This document shows positions 6,843-13,097 of a stretch of DNA of 15,792 bases, piece after piece. The position numbers and the translations under genes were made by a program. The stretch spans positions 1 to 15,792 of the forward strand of contig JAPOPO010000354.1 of NCBI GenBank assembly GCA_026712885.1, read 5' to 3'. The notes beneath the pieces are model-generated. The model did not search any database. It was given only the letters and a program-made list of their open reading frames with translations, and was not told the DNA's origin. Position 1 is the first letter of the stretch; the number at the start of each line of letters is the position of its first letter. Origin of the DNA: Rhodospirillales bacterium (lineage in GTDB: Bacteria > Pseudomonadota > Alphaproteobacteria > UBA828).

Positions 6843-6885
6843 TCGAATTGTGTTCCCGTTCCCTATAGCTGGGAACGGAATTCGA
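6843..6885. repeat. 43-bp palindrome, copy A (primase-terminase gap)
   Basis: The structure is TCGAATT-N2-GTTCCC-N13-GGGAAC-GG-AATTCGA, a 43-base dyad. The inner arms can also be read as CCGTTCCC/GGGAACGG around a TATAGCT loop. It begins two bases past the primase stop. The same arms with the same spacings occur at 7810-7852 inside the primase gene. It may be a replication origin element, a regulator-binding site or a dispersed palindromic element. Confidence 0.8.
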
Positions 6886-6886
6886 T

Positions 6887-8629
6887 TTATTGGTGGAGCT
6901 CGTAACGGTAGGGACGGCCTCTCTTTCCCTCTCCGGTGCGCACGATGTCGCGCGACTCGGTCAACGTCTTGAGGGCGGCAGTCAGGCTTTGTTTGCGCTG
7001 CCCGATGACTTCGGCGATGTCGCCGGCGGTCCGCGCTTCGCCGACTTCGCGTAGGTGCTCGATGATCGCCGTGCGAGCGCTGTTGCGCGCGATTGCCGCC
7101 TTGGTCTCGCCAGCCGATATCCACTGCTTGCAGGGGTCGAGCTCAAGCACGGTTTCTGGCATGTCCTGTCCCGCACGTTGCCGGGTCGAGAGCGTGCGGG
7201 AGTCGTCATCGTTGCGCTTCATGCTCAGCAGACAATCGAACGAGCCGAAGAGCGCTGTAGAGCCCAGGGCTTCATCGCCGGGATCGGCGCGGCTTTTCCG
7301 GGCATGGTGAACGGCCATGACGTGACAGCCGGTCGAGCGTGCCATGTCAACGAGCGGTGCCAGCGCCTTCATCATCTCCGCGTAGTTGTTGCCGTCGTCA
7401 ACATTCAGCAGCCGAAAGACGGGGTCGACGATCACGAGCGCCGGGTGCTGGCCATCGACCAACGCGGACAGCGCGTTTGTAGGCTCGAGCGGAGCGGGGC
7501 CGACATGGGAGACGATGGGATCCTCGGCAACGGCACCCATCGCGCGGAAGTGCTCCGCGACGGCTCCCGCTTGTTCCTCAAGTGCGACGTAGACGACGAG
7601 ACCCTGTTGAACCTCGCGTCCAAGCCAAGGGTCGCCGCGCGCAACGGCCAAGGCGAGGCACCGCGCCAAGGTGGCCTTGCCGGCCTTCGGCTTGGCCACC
7701 AACAAAGAGCACCCGCCGGCCGAGAGCATGTCATCGACAAGCCAAGTGACGCCTTCATGATTCATTGAAAGCAACTCCCCCATCGACATGCAGGCGAAGC
7801 CCGAAGGATTCGAATTCTGTTCCCGCCTATAGGGTAGGGGAACGGAATTCGAAACGGCGGCCTCGATATCGAAGCCTTCCGGGATGGCGTCTGCCAAGTC
7901 CCAGCCGGGCGCGAAACCGTTTTCTGGTGTGAAGCCCGATGTGTCCACGATTCGGGCGCTGGTGGCGCCCGCAGCGAGACACAGGCGCGCGCATTCTTCG
8001 ATGTGCTCCCGCGCCTCGTGCGGATTCTCCGCGTCCGGCTTCTCTGCGTCCGGCCAGCCTACGACCGCTCGACCGTGCGCCGGGGTCCAATCGGTTTGCG
8101 CGGCTTTGCCGGCGCCGCCGATCGCCGTGGTCGCCTCGTAGCGGTCGCCGAAATGGTCATGGGCGCACAAGGCGGTTTTCTCGCCTTCGACCACGAGCAA
8201 CGGCTTGCCGGGATTCGCCAAGAGGCTGCCCAGGCGATAGAGCGGATAACCCGTCGCCGGCGGCTTCGCGCCCTTCGGGTCGCGCCATATGGGCGGAGTG
8301 CCGCATTTCTTACCGTCGGGCCCTTCGCGTCGCTTGACGGTCACGAGCAAGGAGTCGTCTGCCATTCGATAGGGATGGTCCGTGATGGTCGCGCTCGGCA
8401 CGTGGCGTTCGCCGTTGCGAGGGGTCTCCCAAAGCCCCCGCGAGCGCAGCGCTTCAATCACCTCCTCTTGCGAGCATCCAGTGTGGCAGCGCACGAGGGG
8501 GCGCCCATCGTCGCCTTCGTCGATGCTCAGGGATGGGTTGTGGTCATCGTGAGCAGGGCAACGAGCGCTCCACCCGTTGCCGGAACGCCGACCATTCAGG
8601 GCCGCAGCGATGTCCGCAGCCGACAGCAA
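6887..8629 (-). CDS. Satellite primase-helicase (zinc finger, TOPRIM, RepA-like ATPase), 580 aa
   Basis: The protein would start replication of the excised element. From the chosen start there is a CHC2-like zinc finger (C24, H27, C48, C52; CPAHDD...CHTGC), a TOPRIM primase core (VVEGEK at 146-151, then VVGWPDAE), a RecA-like ATPase (Walker A about 312-320, Walker B LVIVDP about 398-403, then VHHARKS), and a C-terminal winged helix (about 530-580). Walker A reads PKAGKAT: the residue after the lysine is Ala, where Ser or Thr is expected. TTG 8629 was chosen because AGGGG precedes it and similar proteins begin at this point before AADIAAALNGRR; a frame to 8794 runs through the upstream gene. 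A palindrome lies in the linker codons near residue 265. Confidence 0.88.
   Translation of the reverse strand: MLSAADIAAALNGRRSGNGWSARCPAHDDHNPSLSIDEGDDGRPLVRCHTGCSQEEVIEALRSRGLWETPRNGERHVPSATITDHPYRMADDSLLVTVKRREGPDGKKCGTPPIWRDPKGAKPPATGYPLYRLGSLLANPGKPLLVVEGEKTALCAHDHFGDRYEATTAIGGAGKAAQTDWTPAHGRAVVGWPDAEKPDAENPHEAREHIEECARLCLAAGATSARIVDTSGFTPENGFAPGWDLADAIPEGFDIEAAVSNSVPLPYRREQNSNPSGFACMSMGELLSMNHEGVTWLVDDMLSAGGCSLLVAKPKAGKATLARCLALAVARGDPWLGREVQQGLVVYVALEEQAGAVAEHFRAMGAVAEDPIVSHVGPAPLEPTNALSALVDGQHPALVIVDPVFRLLNVDDGNNYAEMMKALAPLVDMARSTGCHVMAVHHARKSRADPGDEALGSTALFGSFDCLLSMKRNDDDSRTLSTRQRAGQDMPETVLELDPCKQWISAGETKAAIARNSARTAIIEHLREVGEARTAGDIAEVIGQRKQSLTAALKTLTESRDIVRTGEGKRGRPYRYELHQ
7810..7852. 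repeat. 43-bp palindrome, copy B (inside the primase gene)
   Basis: The structure is TCGAATT-N2-GTTCCC-N13-GGGAAC-GG-AATTCGA, with one further pair at each end (7809-7853). Arms and spacings are identical to copy A at 6843-6885, and both loops contain CCTATAG. It falls in codons for a linker between the TOPRIM and ATPase domains (SNSVPLPYRREQNSN), so it is translated without breaking the frame. Confidence 0.8.
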
Positions 8630-8655
8630 GGCTGCCCCTATCCGAGCGGTTGCGC

Positions 8656-8877
8656 TCAGGCTGCCGGCCGATGCTCCCCGGTCGCGCGCGGCTCGACGAC
8701 GCGAGCGTCGAGCCAGGCGTTGAGGTCGCGGCCCAGGTAGAACACGCGGTTGCCGAATTTCGTGTATTGCGGCCCACGGCCTTCGCAGCGCCACACGGCC
8801 AACGTGCCGCGGGTGGCGATCAGCCTCATCTCGGCATCGCCGGGAGCGTAATATTTTTCGGGATCAAACCTGCGCAT
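8656..8877 (-). CDS. AlpA-family helix-turn-helix regulator / excisionase-like protein, 73 aa
   Basis: Proteins of this family control integration, excision or early transcription in P4-like and PICI satellites. The segment LAVWRCEGRGPQYTKFGN, then RVFYLGRDLNAWLD, is the second half of a MerR/AlpA-type HTH_17 domain, and the short length fits. The first helix is poorly conserved. ATG 8877 was chosen because GGAGG (8883-8887 on the minus strand) precedes it by five bases; longer frames to 8889 and 8952 lack this. That ribosome site lies in one arm of a 9-bp inverted repeat (8882-8909), hinting at translational or operator control. The gene precedes the primase by 26 bases. Confidence 0.78.
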   Translation of the reverse strand: MRRFDPEKYYAPGDAEMRLIATRGTLAVWRCEGRGPQYTKFGNRVFYLGRDLNAWLDARVVEPRATGEHRPAA

Positions 8878-8881
8878 GAGT

Positions 8882-8909
8882 GCCTCCATTTGCTCGCGTG
8901 AATGGAGGC
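8882..8909 (-). promoter_or_regulatory. Inverted repeat masking the alpA-like ribosome site
   Basis: GCCTCCATT (8882-8890) and AATGGAGGC (8901-8909) are perfect 9-bp arms around a 10-base loop. In the minus-strand transcript the GGAGG used by the AlpA-like gene is fully inside the 3' arm and would be paired. As DNA the same dyad could be an operator for the AlpA-like protein. Confidence 0.6.
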
Positions 8910-8922
8910 TAAGCGGGGTTGG

Positions 8923-8952
8923 GTGGGTAAGTCCCCAGCGTTTTTTACCCAC
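8923..8952 (-). terminator. Stem-loop at the end of the 138-aa gene
   Basis: GTGGGTAA (8923-8930) and TTACCCAC (8945-8952) pair over 8 bp with a 14-base loop, overlapping the stop codon of the upstream gene. There is no T run after it on the minus strand, so it is more likely an attenuator or mRNA-end structure than a full terminator. Confidence 0.35.
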
Positions 8953-9361
8953 TCCGATAGGAGCGCTTCATGGCTCGATAGGCGTTGCGCGCCTTGTCTG
9001 GATTCAGGTCGGGATACCTCTCCTTCAGTCGTTCGGCGGCCAGCTTCGCCGCCGCGCGGTCGGAAATGTCAGGGTCCAGCAAGGCGATCGCGTGAGCGAC
9101 CATGTAGATCGCCTCGTCCCGCACCTTGTTCCGGTTTGAAGGGGGCGGGGTCCGCTTGACCAAGGCAACGTCGACCAGCCATTCGTCGAGTTCAGGCGGC
9201 CGCGGTTCTCCCAAGTCGCGGAGTCGCTCGACTTCGGCCAAGCAAGCGTCCCATGACCGCAGTTCAGTCGCGGACGCGCGGATGGACAGCCGGCCTGCGT
9301 AGTTGAGCGCAAGGCTGGCCATCGCGTCCGCCCATTCTTCGGCGGTTGGGAGCCTAGCCAT
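8945..9361 (-). CDS. Hypothetical protein between integrase and AlpA-like gene, 138 aa
   Basis: ATG 9361 overlaps the end of the integrase gene by eight bases, so the two are surely co-transcribed and probably co-translated. The protein is mostly helical, with an N-terminal stretch MARLPTAEEWADAMASLALN, a tryptophan- and glutamate-rich middle, and a basic C terminus (ERLKERYPDLNPDKARNAYR) that could bind DNA. No cysteine cluster, membrane segment or catalytic motif is seen and I do not recognise the family. Its place in the early operon points to a role in integration or regulation rather than in the particle. Confidence 0.75.
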   Translation of the reverse strand: MARLPTAEEWADAMASLALNYAGRLSIRASATELRSWDACLAEVERLRDLGEPRPPELDEWLVDVALVKRTPPPSNRNKVRDEAIYMVAHAIALLDPDISDRAAAKLAAERLKERYPDLNPDKARNAYRAMKRSYRSG

Positions 9362-10571
9362 TGCGCCCCCGCACCGGCACCACGTCGCCGGCTTTGCCTT
9401 CCATCATTGCGGCCATTTCCGCGCCGACGGTTTCCCGCGCTTCCCGCACGGGGTCGGCGAGCGCCCGGACGTACCTATCGGCCATCTGGGTTGTCTTGTG
9501 CCCCAGCAGGTCGCGCAGCACGTGAGTGCCTACGCCCGCCATCGCGGCTCGAGTCATGACGGTGCGGCGCAAATCATGCAGCCGCACATCCTCAAGGCCG
9601 GCGGCCGCGGCGACGCGGGCAAAGCATTGGCGGACTCGCTTGTAGGTTGCCGGCGAGCGGCCGCCGGTGTTGGTGAACGTCCATGCGCCAAAGCGCGGCA
9701 GATCCGCGAGGATGGCCAAGGCGGGCGATGGTAGGTCATGCCAGCGGCGGCCTGTCTTGGTTTCCGGGAGCAACAAGCGGCCCGATTCGAAGTCGATATG
9801 CTCCCACCTGACGGCCAGCACTTCGCCGATGCGTAGGCCAGTAACCGCCGCGAAGCGGATCGCGGCGACATTGGCCGGGAATCGCGCCTCGGCATCGCTC
9901 AGCGCCGCCGCGAGTGCCGCGAGCTCCGAAGGGGCAAGGGTCCGGTCGCGCGCTTCTTCGCGGGCGCGCTCGACTCCACGCGTCGGGTTGGTGCCGTGAG
10001 GCCGCGAGCCCCACGTCTCGGCGAGCCTGAAAAGGCCGCTGGTCAGCGCCAAGACGCGATTGCGCGTAACGCTCGGCAGCGGAGCAACCATCCGCTCGAC
10101 GTCGGCCCGCGTGACATCTACGACTCGCCGCTTGCCGATGGCCGGGAGAATATGAGTCCGCGCCTGATAGCCATAAGTCTCGACCGTGCCGGGCTTCATG
10201 CGCCCGCGTGCGATGCGGGCCGGCGCTTCGACAGCAAAGAATTGCTCGACCAATTCAGCGACGGTCGGCGCCTCGCGTGCGGCGCGGCGCCGCTGCAATG
10301 GGTCAGCTTCCCCGGCACGGATTGCGGCGAGCTCGCTCCCGGCCCGCTCGCGTGCAGCCTTCAGGTTGATTTCGGAACAACGCGCCAGCGTGGCCCGTCG
10401 CTCCCGTCCGGCGACGCGATAGTTGAGAATGTAGGACTTGGCGCCGGCCGGGGTCACTCGCACACCGAGTCCTTTCACGGTGTCATCCCAGAGAATGCGC
10501 GCTTTCGACTCCGGCTTCGCGTCCCTGATTCGCCGCTCGGTCAGCCCTCTTGTGTTCCGGTCAAGTGCCAT
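9354..10571 (-). CDS. int: Tyrosine recombinase, P4-type integrase, 405 aa
   Basis: It inserts and excises the element at the tRNA-Pro gene. The N-terminal region (about 5-90, with ARILWDDTVKGLGVRVTPAG) is the DUF4102-type arm-binding domain, residues about 103-190 the SAM-like core-binding domain, and 210-380 the catalytic domain. The active site is complete: R247 (TGLRIGE), K272 (ETKTGRR), H332 and R335 (LHDLRRT), H358 (LLGHKTT) and Y367 (MADRYVR). ATG 10571 follows GGAAGG at seven bases. The gene reads away from the right attachment site, lies at the far end from the intact tRNA, and heads the operon for the next three genes. Arm-like repeats sit in its upstream region, so it may be self-regulated. 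Confidence 0.95.
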   Translation of the reverse strand: MALDRNTRGLTERRIRDAKPESKARILWDDTVKGLGVRVTPAGAKSYILNYRVAGRERRATLARCSEINLKAARERAGSELAAIRAGEADPLQRRRAAREAPTVAELVEQFFAVEAPARIARGRMKPGTVETYGYQARTHILPAIGKRRVVDVTRADVERMVAPLPSVTRNRVLALTSGLFRLAETWGSRPHGTNPTRGVERAREEARDRTLAPSELAALAAALSDAEARFPANVAAIRFAAVTGLRIGEVLAVRWEHIDFESGRLLLPETKTGRRWHDLPSPALAILADLPRFGAWTFTNTGGRSPATYKRVRQCFARVAAAAGLEDVRLHDLRRTVMTRAAMAGVGTHVLRDLLGHKTTQMADRYVRALADPVREARETVGAEMAAMMEGKAGDVVPVRGRNG

Positions 10572-10586
10572 ATCGTCGCCTTCCGT

Positions 10587-10602
10587 GTCAGCACTATGTC
10601 AG
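10587..10602 (+). repeat. Right copy of 16-bp terminal repeat, likely integrase arm site
   Basis: This is identical and co-oriented with 376-391. It lies 16 bases ahead of the integrase start codon, where bound integrase would also block its own transcription or translation. Confidence 0.75.
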
Positions 10603-10617
10603 TGAGGCGACAGTATC

Positions 10618-10637
10618 AGCGCTAAAGAGCGCTAAAG
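10618..10637 (+). repeat. Two tandem 10-bp repeats in the integrase upstream region
   Basis: AGCGCTAAAG occurs twice without a gap (10618-10627, 10628-10637), followed by further GCTAA words near 10641, 10693 and 10704. The 10-bp period places them on one face of the helix. They are candidate sites for the integrase arm domain or the AlpA-like protein, between the integrase gene and the right attachment core. Confidence 0.5.
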
Positions 10638-10735
10638 CAAGCTAATCGGACTTTACACGTAAACGACTGATACAAAGAGGAATACCGCAACGCCGCTAAG
10701 CAGAGCTAATCCCGCCGCAGGGTTGGAGTTCTTGT

Positions 10736-10782
10736 CTGGGGGTCAAGGGGTCGGCGGTTCGAATCCGCCCGCTCCGACCATT
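10736..10782 (+). repeat. Right attachment site (tRNA-Pro 3' remnant)
   Basis: These 47 bases are identical to 284-330. They contain only the anticodon loop to CCA part of tRNA-Pro; the 5' half is absent, so it is not a tRNA gene. It is the original chromosomal 3' end displaced by integration. The following 120 bases hold no gene that I can see. Confidence 0.93.
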
Positions 10783-10904
10783 TCCTTAGAAGCTCGCGGT
10801 GGGAGTCTGCGTGCGCCGGCAGGGCACGGGGAGGGGAGTGCGCAGCAATGCGCATTCCTAGGTCAACTGCGGGGGTTCCCCGGCAATGGGCATACCTTTC
10901 ACGA

Positions 10905-12515
10905 TCAACCGTCCTGAGGACCTGTAAGGGTAAAACCTTCATAGCCCTTGGCCACGATTTCATCGCAAATGTCGCGGTAAGCGCCGACGCCGCCGACATA
11001 GGGATAAATGACGCGCGGCTTGCCCGGGATGTTCGCGCCGACATACCAGGTGTTGGACTGAAAGAAGAGCGTCTTGTCGGCCGCTTCATTGACGTGGAGC
11101 ATCCAATCGTCTTCGGCCTCGGCGGTTGCCTCAATGCTGTCGATTGCGTGCTCCTCCAGGTAGGCGATGCAGTCGGCGATCCATTCGATGTGTTGCTCGA
11201 GCGAGTTCATCATGTTGCTGAGCACCGAGGGGCTGCCGGGGCCCGTGACCGTGAAGAGGTTGGGGAAGCCCGCAACCGCGAGCCCGAGATAGCTCCTCGG
11301 GCCATCCGACCATTTCTGCTTGAGCCCGATGCCGCCCCGGCCCCGAATGTCGATGTTGAAGAGCGCACCGGTCATGGCATCGAAGCCCGTGGCGAACACG
11401 ATAGCGTCGAGCTCGTGCTCTTGGCCTCCGGCCTTGATGCCGCCCGGCGTAATCTCTTCGATTGGCGTAGCCTTCAGGTCGACCAGGCTGACATTGGCTC
11501 GGTTGAAGGTCTCGTAATAGTCGGTATCGACGCACATCCGCTTTGTGCCGAGCGGGTGATCCCTTGGACACAGAAGGTCCGCGATCTCGGGGTCGTCGAC
11601 CCGTTGGCGGATCTTGTTGTGCGCGAACTCCACGGCAAAATCGTTTGAGGTCTTACTGGTGATGAGGTCGTTGAAGGACTGCAGGAAATTGAAGGAGCCC
11701 TCCTGCCACCGCCGCTCGAACGTCCTCTCGCGCTCCTCCGGCGAAACATCGAGCGCCGAGGTTTCGGAGATCTCGAAGATATCGCCGACGCGCGTACCGC
11801 GGGCGCGTCTGCGTAGCTCGGGATAGCGCGACTTCCACTCCTGTATGGCATCTTCGTCGAGCGGGCCGTTCCACGCCGGAACGCTGAAGTTCGGTGTGCG
11901 CTGGAAGACGGTGAGGTGAGCCGCCTGCGCGGCAATCACCGGTGCCGACTGGACACCGGACGAGCCCGTCCCAATTACGGCGACGCGCTTGCCTGTGAAG
12001 TCGATCTCCTCATGCGGCCAGAGGCCGGTGTGATACCAGTCGCCTTCGAAGCGCTCCAAGCCCTCGTAATCGGGGATGTACGGGGTCGACATGCAGCCCG
12101 TCGCCATGATGCAGTACCTGGCGGAGAAGCGCTCACCGCGGTCCGTCTCGACGATCCACCGGTTCGTGGCATCGTCGAACATCGCGCTCGTGACACGGGT
12201 CTCGAGCCGTATGTCTCGTCTGAGGTCGAACCTGTCCAGAACGTGTTCTATGTAGCGCAGGATCTCCGGCTGCCTCGCGTAGCGCTCGGTCCACGTCCAT
12301 TCTTGCTGGAGCTCGTCGGAGAACGAGTAGGAATAGGTCATGCTCTCCACGTCGCAGCGCGCACCGGGATAGCGGTTCCAGTACCAGGTGCCGCCGGCGC
12401 CGCCGCCCGCCTCGATCACCCGAGCGGAAAGACCCAACTCGCGGCAACGCCGCAGCATGTAGATTCCGGAGAAGCCGGCGCCGACGATGATGGCGTCGAT
12501 GTTGGCTTGTGGCAT
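10905..12515 (-). CDS. Type I Baeyer-Villiger monooxygenase (flavin- and NADPH-dependent), 536 aa
   Basis: The enzyme uses FAD, NADPH and oxygen to convert a ketone to an ester or lactone in the cytoplasm. The FAD site is GAGFSG (12-17) followed by GGTWYWNRYPGARCD (41-55); the NADPH site is GTGSSG (182-187). Between them, residues 156-167 read FEGDWYHTGLWP, which fits the FxGxxxHxxxWP fingerprint of type I enzymes. Length is typical of the cyclohexanone or phenylacetone monooxygenase group. The substrate cannot be told from sequence. It is host DNA, just outside the satellite, and stands alone with dehydrogenase and hydrolase fragments upstream. GGAGG lies close before ATG 12515. Confidence 0.92.
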   Translation of the reverse strand: MPQANIDAIIVGAGFSGIYMLRRCRELGLSARVIEAGGGAGGTWYWNRYPGARCDVESMTYSYSFSDELQQEWTWTERYARQPEILRYIEHVLDRFDLRRDIRLETRVTSAMFDDATNRWIVETDRGERFSARYCIMATGCMSTPYIPDYEGLERFEGDWYHTGLWPHEEIDFTGKRVAVIGTGSSGVQSAPVIAAQAAHLTVFQRTPNFSVPAWNGPLDEDAIQEWKSRYPELRRRARGTRVGDIFEISETSALDVSPEERERTFERRWQEGSFNFLQSFNDLITSKTSNDFAVEFAHNKIRQRVDDPEIADLLCPRDHPLGTKRMCVDTDYYETFNRANVSLVDLKATPIEEITPGGIKAGGQEHELDAIVFATGFDAMTGALFNIDIRGRGGIGLKQKWSDGPRSYLGLAVAGFPNLFTVTGPGSPSVLSNMMNSLEQHIEWIADCIAYLEEHAIDSIEATAEAEDDWMLHVNEAADKTLFFQSNTWYVGANIPGKPRVIYPYVGGVGAYRDICDEIVAKGYEGFTLTGPQDG

Positions 12516-12590
12516 CGGTCCGCCTCCTAAGCCGTCCCAAACGCTTCGCGGAGTGCTGCGCGAACGGTCGTCTGGGCCTCAGCCGCGATA

Positions 12591-12746
12591 TTCGTGCCGC
12601 GGCTCTCCGAGCCGCGCGACCTCGCCTGCGTGGTCGCGTCTCTCGCTTCGGAGGAAGCAGCGCTGATGATCGGCCAGACCATCAGCCTCAACGGACGCAA
12701 TGCCATCGTGGGCGCATTACCCCGCTGCCTAGTCCCTAGTCCCTAG
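12591..12746 (+). pseudogene. C-terminal fragment of a short-chain dehydrogenase
   Basis: In the plus-strand frame from 12591 the translation reads VPRLSEPRDLACVVASLAS, then EEAALMIGQTISLNGRNAI. This is the conserved end of SDR enzymes (RLGEPEDIA...FLASDEA..ITGQT..VNGG). Nothing upstream in this frame resembles the rest of an SDR: the N-terminal cofactor site and YxxxK are gone, and the monooxygenase gene begins within 80 bases. I read it as the tail of a deleted dehydrogenase gene. It resembles, but is not a copy of, the intact dehydrogenase at the right edge. Confidence 0.65.
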
Positions 12747-12750
12747 TCCC
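12730..12750 (+). repeat. Three tandem copies of TAGTCCC
   Basis: The 7-base unit TAGTCCC is repeated three times without change, exactly where the dehydrogenase and hydrolase fragments meet. It supplies stop codons to both frames. It may mark slippage at a deletion joint. Confidence 0.8.
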
Positions 12751-12868
12751 GTCCGGCATTCATGACCGCCTGGGCGAGGCATTCGGGCGTCTTGTCGGCG
12801 ACGCCGGTAATGATCATGCCGCCAAAACTGCGGCCCATGGTGACCACACAGCTGAGATTGTCAACGGC
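12743..12868 (-). pseudogene. Fragment of an alpha/beta hydrolase (esterase-like)
   Basis: The minus-strand translation reads AVDNLSCVVTMGRSFGGMII, then TGVADKTPECLAQAV, ending at a stop in the TAGTCCC repeats. This matches the nucleophile-elbow region of salicylate-esterase-like hydrolases (VxLVGHSYGGMVITGVADR.PE), with the serine kept in GRSFGG. The N-terminal strand region and everything after the elbow, including the acid and histidine, are missing. Upstream in the frame the sequence stops looking like protein. The bases 12869-13044 hold nothing else I can recognise. Confidence 0.6.
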
Positions 12869-13044
12869 GGCTGGAGTATGTACCGGCGCTGGAGCGGGCC
12901 CCGGAGGCCGCCGATCCAATTCGCCTTTCGAGCTCCGAGTCAGAGCCGCCCTCCATCGCACCCAACAACGTAACACCCAAATTAGAATCCCAGTTAAGGA
13001 GGTCCCGGCCCGAAAGTCATCCGGGAAACGCGGGCTCAAGGAAA

Positions 13045-13069
13045 GCCCGGCCGCAATAAACGGCCGGGC
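13045..13069 (-). terminator. Rho-independent terminator after the solute-binding protein gene
   Basis: GCCCGGCCG (13045-13053) and CGGCCGGGC (13061-13069) make a 9-bp GC stem with a 7-base loop. On the minus strand TTTCC follows, 29 bases past the gene's stop. On the plus strand CAATTTTT follows, so it may work in both directions. Confidence 0.75.
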
Positions 13070-13097
13070 CAATTTTTCTCGTACTGGCGACCCGGTG

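Noticed and set aside
10731..10782. Second tRNA-Pro gene
   Set aside because: Only the anticodon loop to CCA part is present; the acceptor 5' arm and D arm are missing. It is the attachment-site remnant.
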